Source: Paenibacillus nuruki
Lineage (GTDB): Bacteria > Bacillota > Bacilli > Paenibacillales > Paenibacillaceae
DNA: 64,000 nucleotides
Direction of reading: 5' to 3'
Assembly: GCF_001721045.1 (NCBI RefSeq)
Contig: NZ_MDER01000096.1
Location: 62,001 to 126,000 of the forward strand
Position numbers and translations under genes: made by a program. The notes beneath the pieces are model-generated. The model searched no databases and had not been told where the DNA came from. It saw only the letters and a program-made list of their open reading frames with translations. Of this stretch, positions 57,886 to 64,000 are shown one piece after another (position 1 is the first letter of the stretch; each line of letters opens with the position of its first letter).

Positions 57886-59622
57886 TCAACGTCTTAATTG
57901 GATAATCGCTTGCAGTCCACGATCTGTATTACGTAATTTAAGTCGCCCACCGATCGTTTTCAGAAAAGCATCCATATGATACAGACTGAGTGTATCGGCA
58001 TTATTATTTTGAGAATAATCAGACTGGAAGTAGTTCCAGCGCATCTTATCATCAATCCCTCCGCCAGTGTCTTCAATCGTAATTAGAATCTCTTCTTCAT
58101 CCATCAGAGAACTGACTTTGAGTGTTTTGTTCACTCGCTTCGATCTTGGAGCAAAAGCACCGTGTTCACTCATATCAGGAGGTGCTTCATAATGCTGAGC
58201 CATGGCTACAACTGCATTTTCAACCAATCCTTGAATCGTACGATATAACATCGCCGACTGCGCCGCTATTGGAGATACAGGTTCTTGCTTGACGACCACT
58301 TCGATCCCTTTCATATCAAGAGCACGATTTGCCCATTTTAACGATTCTGTGATTACTTCATTCATATCTGTAAAATTAATACCTGCTGCACCATGCATCT
58401 TCTGCTCTAACTCTTCACGAAGTTCCTGCACAGATACAGCAAGCTCTGCAATATAAGATTCTTGCTTCAATCGTCCTTGAGTAAAGTTCTGATTGAGCTC
58501 TCGAAAAAATTCAAGTTCTGCACGTGAAGCAGAATCGCCTCGGCTGGCTGATGCTTCTAGATTGTCTGCTAAGTTGTTATAGAAACCCAGTAATTTCAGA
58601 TCATCGCCACCGGTTAAACGGGTGGTTCGATTCTGTAATTCTTGCAATTGTTCTTCCATGGATTGCAACATCGGCAAGTAATACGTATCCTGCTGTTGAC
58701 GCAAATCTTCTTCACGACGCTGATCTCGAACTTGAGTGTTCACTGTATTGTCTTTGATCACACGTCTGCGGTAAAACACCATCACTATCGCTGCGATCAA
58801 AAAAACAGGGATATAGATCAACACCATTTGATTGCGAAATGCTTTTACATTTTGAGCCGTATCATTATTGATCTCATGTACAGCGACATAAAGAGCATGG
58901 TCATCATTAATGCGACTGAACCCGATACCATATTTAATATGGTTATCTTCAATGATCCCTGTGTTACCGTCTAGTAATTTTTTGGTAACTGCTGTAATAT
59001 CGACTCTACCGATATCTGTTGCATTATGAGAGCCGACTACTTTGAATTCTTCGTTATAAATTAAAGTCTCGTAATGTGTAGAATCAGCAATGATCCGTTG
59101 ACTCAACATTGATGTATCAATAGCACGCACAGCAAATCCATTTTGATCGGTTCCTTTGATACGGCAAATCATATATTGGACAGGTTGATTATTTTCGGTT
59201 GTAAATCCTGTGATTCCACAGCCATTTTGTAACGTTTGTACTTGTTGAACAGCACTTTGCATAATGGTATTGTTACGACCGCCTATAATCTCATATTGAT
59301 TGGTAAGCACATAAAATTCGCCGGGGTTACGTGTAATTCCACTGGTATACGCTCGCTTGCTATTATCCAATATATTTTTACCAATAGTAGCGGCAAGTTC
59401 ATTCAATTCCACTTGCCATGTCTGATATTGATTGTTCATATTGGTTGAAGTCGCTTGCACAATATCTTGCAACTGACTTTCGTTAATCTCTGTGATCTGA
59501 AGCTGATACTCATGAACAGCGAACCACTGGATTGCAAATAACAACAGCGCTACAATACCCATAACGACGGTATATAGAATCAGTCGTTGCCATGCTGGTC
59601 TGACAAATGCCCAACCTTTCAT
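57886..59622 (-). CDS. Cache-type membrane sensor with HATPase domain, no visible HisKA
   Basis: 578 residues. One helix (about 15-34), an extracytoplasmic Cache-like sensor of about 230 residues, a second helix (MVLIYIPVFLIAAIVMVFY, about 265-285), a coiled-coil linker (QVRDQRREEDLRQQQDTY) and a C-terminal HATPase domain with N box GLVENAVVAMAQ, G1 box DTGGGID and degenerate later boxes. I find no H-E-[LF]-R/N-P type phospho-His motif before it. The start overlaps the stop of the preceding small gene by four bases. Likely part of a sensing unit for the glycosyltransferase gene behind it. Alternative: a histidine kinase with a divergent dimerisation domain. Confidence 0.72.
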   Translation of the reverse strand: MKGWAFVRPAWQRLILYTVVMGIVALLLFAIQWFAVHEYQLQITEINESQLQDIVQATSTNMNNQYQTWQVELNELAATIGKNILDNSKRAYTSGITRNPGEFYVLTNQYEIIGGRNNTIMQSAVQQVQTLQNGCGITGFTTENNQPVQYMICRIKGTDQNGFAVRAIDTSMLSQRIIADSTHYETLIYNEEFKVVGSHNATDIGRVDITAVTKKLLDGNTGIIEDNHIKYGIGFSRINDDHALYVAVHEINNDTAQNVKAFRNQMVLIYIPVFLIAAIVMVFYRRRVIKDNTVNTQVRDQRREEDLRQQQDTYYLPMLQSMEEQLQELQNRTTRLTGGDDLKLLGFYNNLADNLEASASRGDSASRAELEFFRELNQNFTQGRLKQESYIAELAVSVQELREELEQKMHGAAGINFTDMNEVITESLKWANRALDMKGIEVVVKQEPVSPIAAQSAMLYRTIQGLVENAVVAMAQHYEAPPDMSEHGAFAPRSKRVNKTLKVSSLMDEEEILITIEDTGGGIDDKMRWNYFQSDYSQNNNADTLSLYHMDAFLKTIGGRLKLRNTDRGLQAIIQLRR

Positions 59623-60068
59623 TGCCGTACCTCTCCTTTATTCTGCTCCAAGCGGTGAATGATCGCTTGCATGAGACATTCCAATTCAAATTTGGCTAAT
59701 GGTAATCGTGCACATAATAAGCGCGGTGTTCGGCGCTGAAGCGCGGCAAAGCGAGCCGCATCTTCCGGTTCTCCATTACTGAGGAGTAGCAGTTCGCAAT
59801 GCTTCGCGATATACAGAAGATCCAATTCTTCTTCGGTATACTCGCGAAGATTCACGATATATACATCGTATTGTTCATCCATATGTTTAAGTCCTTGAGA
59901 GACTGTTAATGTCAGATTAGCATGTTGATTGCCTTGATATTGATGAAATAAATGCATCCCTTTTTCCCAGAGTGCATGCTCGGCTGAACTGAATCGTTCA
60001 CAGAATAAGCGTAGTTCACACGCCACACTAGTATCTTTCAAAAATGCCAAAACATTGATATTATACAT
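59619..60068 (-). CDS. Putative pseudo-receiver protein
   Basis: 149 residues from ATG 60066-60068, which has GAGGA five bases upstream; longer starts at 60080 and 60125 are possible but weaker and would run into the opposite-strand regulator gene. YDVYIVNLREYTEEELDLL lines up with the IDVVVSDLLMPGMDGLAFL of the neighbouring receiver, with Asn at the phosphoacceptor Asp, and CELLLLSNGE and RLPLAKFELECLMQAI fit the beta4 and beta5 parts with the usual K-P changed to L-P. The N-terminal segment NINVLAFLKD lacks the acid pair. I infer a receiver-like fold that cannot be phosphorylated; a different fold is possible. Confidence 0.55.
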   Translation of the reverse strand: MYNINVLAFLKDTSVACELRLFCERFSSAEHALWEKGMHLFHQYQGNQHANLTLTVSQGLKHMDEQYDVYIVNLREYTEEELDLLYIAKHCELLLLSNGEPEDAARFAALQRRTPRLLCARLPLAKFELECLMQAIIHRLEQNKGEVRQ

Positions 60069-60113
60069 GTAGTTCCTCATTTCTGAACCTATGATTGGAG
60101 TTATCCAGAGCTT

Positions 60114-60806
60114 ATGAAAACCCAAAGTATTCTGTTTGTTGACGATAATAAGATGGTCTTAACGATTCTAGAACGTTGGTTAGAAGAGGAAAAATTTCAC
60201 ATTCATATGGCAAATACGCCTAAAGAAGCACTACGCATTATTGAGCAACATCCTATTGATGTTGTTGTATCTGATCTGTTAATGCCCGGTATGGACGGAC
60301 TTGCTTTTTTAACAATGATGAAAGCAGATTATCCTCATGTTGTCCGTATTATTTTATCCGGTCATTTACACACTCAATCAATGCTATCTGCTATCAATCA
60401 GGTAGGTATTTTCAAATTTCTAACCAAGCCATTAGAACTGACAGAAACACTTAAAAACATTCTGTACGAAGCGTTACAGCAATCTGAACGAAATCTATTC
60501 GCTTATCATGCTGAACAACAGTTCGCTAATCATTTATCGGCATTTATTACAGATATGATGAAAATAACGGATCAACCGTATGTACTGATCAATCATAATC
60601 ATCTGGTTATGGCTAATCATCACTCGATGAATCAAATGTATCCGGTAGGACAGTCGCTTCTGCATCCTGTCCATGATGGGATTCATCTTGCTGCACATGA
60701 TGTATATATTGCACGGCAAGAACTTGAGCATTATACGAGTGATATTTGCACGATTCACCAATTAGTATTTAAAGATACGATATTGCGTGTTATTTATTTT
60801 CATTAA
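60114..60806 (+). CDS. Receiver-domain response regulator with non-DNA-binding C-terminus
   Basis: 230 residues. The receiver (1-120) is intact: acid pair in ILFVDDNK (about 10-11), phosphoacceptor Asp in VVVSDLLMPGMDG (about 54), Ser in IILSGHL (about 82) and Lys in FLTKPLE (about 104). The C-terminal 110 residues (DQPYVLINHNHLVMANHHS) look PAS-like, and I see no helix-turn-helix, so it may signal through protein contact. It is divergent from the pseudo-receiver-sensor-glycosyltransferase operon, with 45 bases between them, and its 3' end overlaps the end of the GT2 gene by 17 bases. Confidence 0.83.
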   Translation: MKTQSILFVDDNKMVLTILERWLEEEKFHIHMANTPKEALRIIEQHPIDVVVSDLLMPGMDGLAFLTMMKADYPHVVRIILSGHLHTQSMLSAINQVGIFKFLTKPLELTETLKNILYEALQQSERNLFAYHAEQQFANHLSAFITDMMKITDQPYVLINHNHLVMANHHSMNQMYPVGQSLLHPVHDGIHLAAHDVYIARQELEHYTSDICTIHQLVFKDTILRVIYFH

Positions 60807-61704
60807 GAGGTGTAGATTGGATAGAATGGGAACTGCTTTTTAGTAGTGCAGTTACCCCGAGCACACTGAGACAAATATACATCCAACACATTCCGGCAGT
60901 TAACAACGGATGACGCAAATATTGAAGTCTATTCGCACGTGAATACAAGACAGGACGGAAAAAGTACCATCGTTCTAACGCTTTACGAAATCCGCCTTCT
61001 TCTGAAGAAATAGTCTGATCCATAACCGAAAAATAATATGCTTTTTTACGTAATATATCGCTAAGATATACTTGTTTTTCATCATGATAAATACGTGTAC
61101 ATACAGCGCGGCGAATATCTCCGCCTTCTTCTACATAACGCAGTGTCGGCTGAATTTCTTCGAAAGCAATCTGATCAGCATTAAAGCCACCGGTTGACTC
61201 ATATGCATTCATGCGCCAGAATCGTGCGGCTTCAATCGAACGCTTACCTAATGTTTCTCCTGCATTATTAATAACATTACGTTCAAATACTTTGACTTTG
61301 GAAAAGAAGTTAGTCGCTGTCGAATAGGCTTCTTCAGGGACAACAAGTGCTCCCACCTGAGGATGATCATCCAAAAACGATACACACTGACTGACCAGAT
61401 CTTTTGCCAGAATCATATCGGAATCGATCACCAGTATACAATCAGCATGTAATCGCTGCGCTTCTGCAATCGCTGTTACCCGTGCTATACCACGTTCACC
61501 ATGCGGTAATTCTAATACAGTCATAGGTACAATACTCTCTTCAGCTAACTCACGTATCACCTGCACCGTGTTATCGCTAGAGCCATCATCAGCAATAACA
61601 ATATGAAGCGACTGATGATTCTCCTGACTCATACAACTTTGCAGACAAGCGACCACCGTCTGTTCATTATTGTACGTGGAGAAGAGAATGACGACTTTGC
61701 TCAT
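60790..61704 (-). CDS. GT2-family glycosyltransferase
   Basis: 304 residues with AGGAGG upstream of the ATG. GT-A fold motifs are FSTYNNEQTVVACL (about 8-21), IADDGSSDNTVQVI (about 37-50) and the DxD-type VIDSDMILA (about 92-100); one C-terminal helix (MCWMYICLSVLGVTALL) suggests membrane attachment. It adds sugars to lipid-linked or extracellular polysaccharide. It overlaps the GT4 gene by 38 bases and so is probably translated with it. Confidence 0.88.
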   Translation of the reverse strand: MSKVVILFSTYNNEQTVVACLQSCMSQENHQSLHIVIADDGSSDNTVQVIRELAEESIVPMTVLELPHGERGIARVTAIAEAQRLHADCILVIDSDMILAKDLVSQCVSFLDDHPQVGALVVPEEAYSTATNFFSKVKVFERNVINNAGETLGKRSIEAARFWRMNAYESTGGFNADQIAFEEIQPTLRYVEEGGDIRRAVCTRIYHDEKQVYLSDILRKKAYYFSVMDQTISSEEGGFRKALERWYFFRPVLYSRANRLQYLRHPLLTAGMCWMYICLSVLGVTALLKSSSHSIQSTPLNENK

Positions 61705-62881
61705 GCTCTTGTGCCTCCTTTACCAAATGATCTACAAACGTATCGAATGCAGCTCCTGTATGATTGAAATGGAACTTTAACGCATACTCATATGCACGCT
61801 TACGCATCCCTGCATAATCTTCTCCGCCCATAGCTGCACGTTCCATTTGCTCGGACAACCCTTTTACATCTCCATGAAAACAGAGATACCCTGCTTTGCC
61901 AAAATCGGTTGCATCGACAAGTCCTGGTGAATTACTCACAATACTTGGTGTACCGACAGCCGCCGCTTCAGTAACCGTAAGCCCCCAACCTTCACGCAAT
62001 GATGGGAAGACTAACGCTTGAGCACGACTCATCAATTCAAGCTTACGTTCTTCCGACACAAATCCGTGAAAAATCACATCCACTTCAGGATCATCCAATT
62101 CACCATAGGTTAATCCATATTGATTCATGATTGGCAATAACGCACATTGCACATACTCTTGATTGGTACGACCAGCGATCCATAATTTGGCTTGCGGAAA
62201 TTTCTTTTTCAATTCGCCGAACGCTTGGAATACCAGATCAATCCCTTTATATTTTACAAATCGTCCCACATACATAAAAGTAGGTTGAGCTTCTTTAGGC
62301 AAAAATTGCTCGGGTTGCCAGTGTTCGAACTCAATGCCTTCTGGTAATAAATGAACACGCTTCGCATCGAATCCTAATTGCAGTAGATCATACCGGGTCG
62401 AAGGCGATACTGTGATTGTCTGATCCTTTTGAGCTAACTTCAGCATCCAGGGTTCTAAAGCATGACCAATATGATTCAGTGGAAAGCTAGCATTTTCATA
62501 CCAGATTTCACGTGTTAACTGGTGAATAAAGAATATACGCTTTGCAGGTTCTACCCAGAATGAAGTGAAAAATTGATGTGTGTTGGATTGATTGACTACA
62601 TAATCAATTTCATTGCGATGCTGGCGATAATAACGAATCGCATGACCGATAACGCTATAGATATTGCCCTGACGAATATAAGTCACTCCATCGATCTCTT
62701 CTTCAGCAGGTAACCCTTCAAATTGAGGAGCAAAATGGATAAAACGATATCGACTCTGTTGCGAACGTTTTAACATTTCATGAGTGAAAATTTCTGCTCC
62801 TCCGCTTTTTGGAGAGCGAATATCACGCCATGATAACAGTAAAATAGTAATTTGATCTTTTTTTACATAAGTAGAATCCAT
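61667..62881 (-). CDS. GT4-family glycosyltransferase
   Basis: 404 residues. GT-B features include the N-terminal SPKSGGAEIFTHEML (about 20-34), the donor-site MYVGRFVKYKGIDLVFQAF (about 200-218) and the EX7E motif in LREGWGLTVTEAAAVGTP (about 290-307). GT4 enzymes are retaining transferases that use nucleotide sugars; GDP-mannose from ManC is one possible donor. It starts 12 bases behind the flippase gene and overlaps the GT2 gene at its end. Confidence 0.9.
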   Translation of the reverse strand: MDSTYVKKDQITILLLSWRDIRSPKSGGAEIFTHEMLKRSQQSRYRFIHFAPQFEGLPAEEEIDGVTYIRQGNIYSVIGHAIRYYRQHRNEIDYVVNQSNTHQFFTSFWVEPAKRIFFIHQLTREIWYENASFPLNHIGHALEPWMLKLAQKDQTITVSPSTRYDLLQLGFDAKRVHLLPEGIEFEHWQPEQFLPKEAQPTFMYVGRFVKYKGIDLVFQAFGELKKKFPQAKLWIAGRTNQEYVQCALLPIMNQYGLTYGELDDPEVDVIFHGFVSEERKLELMSRAQALVFPSLREGWGLTVTEAAAVGTPSIVSNSPGLVDATDFGKAGYLCFHGDVKGLSEQMERAAMGGEDYAGMRKRAYEYALKFHFNHTGAAFDTFVDHLVKEAQEHEQSRHSLLHVQ

Positions 62882-62893
62882 AATCTTGCTCCT

Positions 62894-64000
62894 TCAATTC
62901 AAAATAGTTGGATCATGTTGTTGCCTCTGTTGTGCTGGCAACGTCTGTTTGGAATATAAATAAAACCACGCATCAATAATAAAATAAATAGATAAAATGC
63001 TATATAACCAAAGTTCAGCACGTAAAAAGTCTTGTGGGCTTTGATGCCACCATCCAAAAGAAATCAATAAAGCAGCCGCCCCTGCTAACATGCCCCACAT
63101 AAATTTGCGTCGACCGATTAATACATGAACATGAACAAAAAAGAGCACAATCGAGAATAACCAGTACACCCAACCGCCTAATACCAAATATTGTTCTGCC
63201 GATTGGTAAGCTTCACCAAATAACAACGGAATTGATAATGGGAATATAAAAGTAGTTCCGATATACACACCAATCGCTGCACAGATCATTAGAACGCTAT
63301 AGATTCCAATCAACTTACGCAAACCTTGCTTGTTATCGCCATTAGCGCCTAATTTGGGAATAAAGGCAGCAATGAGACTATAAGAAACATAATAGACGAG
63401 CTGACTGTATTTCAAAGCAATTGCATAACCACTACTTTGTACCGGAAAATAATGTTGTACAAAAATCATATCGATTGAAATAAAAAATAAAACGAATAAA
63501 TTGGTCATCAAGCTATCTGTAAAATCTTGACCGAGTGACTTCCAAATCCCTGATAACTTTGAATTCCCAGCTGTGACCGAGGGCGCTGTATTTTGCCGCA
63601 CACTATATATCCAACCGTGAATTAAAGCGAATAACATGCCTGCACAACTACCAATCAGAACAGCTGCTAATGTAAAGCCCAAAACAGCAAGTATAAAAAA
63701 GACAATCAGCTTCCCTAACACTTCAATATAATAATTTATATTTAGCGCTAACATACGTTCTTTGCCTTGCATATCACCACGGGTCATACTCACAATCGTA
63801 TGCAAGAAAACAAGTATGTAGAGTAACAATAAAGAACCGGAATCTACACCAAGTACAGAACGTAATACAGGCAACAGCATCAACAGGATAATACATGAAG
63901 TGAAGCTCAATATAATCGGTGTTTTGATTAACAATGAACCTAAAGGTAATTGCTTGAGCGACAATGTACGATCTTCTTTTGATACCACTTTAGCTGTTAA
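62894..64000 (-). CDS. Polysaccharide flippase-like membrane protein (5' end cut by window edge)
   Basis: The frame is open to base 64000, and the GTG at 63988 could be internal, so the N-terminus is probably missing. About ten hydrophobic helices in the visible part (IILSFTSCIILLMLLPVL onwards), with FVLFFISIDMIFVQHYFPVQ and YVSYSLIAAFIPKLG typical of the Wzx/MATE-like polysaccharide flippases, which usually have 12-14 helices. It should move a lipid-linked sugar unit across the membrane. It is the first visible gene of the GT4-GT2 operon. Confidence 0.8.
   Translation of the reverse strand, partial: LTAKVVSKEDRTLSLKQLPLGSLLIKTPIILSFTSCIILLMLLPVLRSVLGVDSGSLLLLYILVFLHTIVSMTRGDMQGKERMLALNINYYIEVLGKLIVFFILAVLGFTLAAVLIGSCAGMLFALIHGWIYSVRQNTAPSVTAGNSKLSGIWKSLGQDFTDSLMTNLFVLFFISIDMIFVQHYFPVQSSGYAIALKYSQLVYYVSYSLIAAFIPKLGANGDNKQGLRKLIGIYSVLMICAAIGVYIGTTFIFPLSIPLLFGEAYQSAEQYLVLGGWVYWLFSIVLFFVHVHVLIGRRKFMWGMLAGAAALLISFGWWHQSPQDFLRAELWLYSILSIYFIIDAWFYLYSKQTLPAQQRQQHDPTILN

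Overview
The window is AT-rich chromosomal DNA of a Gram-positive bacterium of the order Bacillales, most likely Paenibacillus or a close relative. The evidence is the Bacillus-type order yqeG-yqeH-aroE-yhbY-nadD-yqeK-rsfS-yqeM, a yoaB/yoaC/yoaD/yoaE block behind a SAM riboswitch, strong GGAGG-type ribosome binding sites with frequent TTG starts, an S-layer-homology protein and many intrinsic terminators. I see no phage, IS element, CRISPR array, rRNA or tRNA. Gene names come from recognised family motifs and gene order, not from a database search.

Layout. 1-3.6 kb: MFS transporter (cut by the left edge), FGGY kinase and 2-hydroxyacid dehydrogenase on the minus strand behind an S-box (SAM) riboswitch, with a divergent molybdopterin oxidoreductase (3.7-5.7 kb). 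5.8-9.5 kb: LacI-type repressor, GH1 6-phospho-beta-glucosidase with a palindromic operator in its promoter, and a membrane diguanylate cyclase. 9.6-15.8 kb: conserved housekeeping operon for ribosome assembly, NAD and shikimate synthesis, with a CvfB-like S1 protein inserted. 16-20.4 kb: MoxR-DUF58-transglutaminase operon, then an M42 aminopeptidase.

22-38.4 kb is the most striking region: five large (769-892 aa) paralogous exported right-handed beta-helix proteins, A to E, all on the plus strand and each with its own terminator. They share an N-terminal domain, a central helix and a C-terminal tail, but differ sharply in a Ser/Thr-rich linker at one fixed site. Two oxidoreductases and an HxlR regulator interrupt the array between C and D. 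I read the five as secreted or surface polysaccharide-active proteins related to the GH141-type beta-helix group; the substrate is unknown.

38.6-48 kb: VOC dioxygenase with a palindromic operator, GNAT acetyltransferase, two nucleotidyltransferases (one resembling aminoglycoside adenylyltransferases), a 3xSLH surface protein with a deacetylase-like C-terminus, and L-serine dehydratase sdaAB-sdaAA behind a tandem glycine riboswitch. 48-64 kb: a cell-surface polysaccharide region (GDP-mannose synthesis, GT2, GT4, a giant GT-C-like membrane protein, a flippase cut by the right edge) interwoven with signalling genes: a PAS/HAMP histidine kinase with an OmpR-type regulator, and a second set made of a Cache sensor without a visible HisKA domain, a probable pseudo-receiver and a receiver-only regulator.

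Taken together the window is dominated by envelope and extracellular carbohydrate biology plus RNA-level control. The best candidates for something undescribed are the five-member beta-helix array with its variable linker, and the pseudo-receiver/Cache-sensor/GT-C operon.
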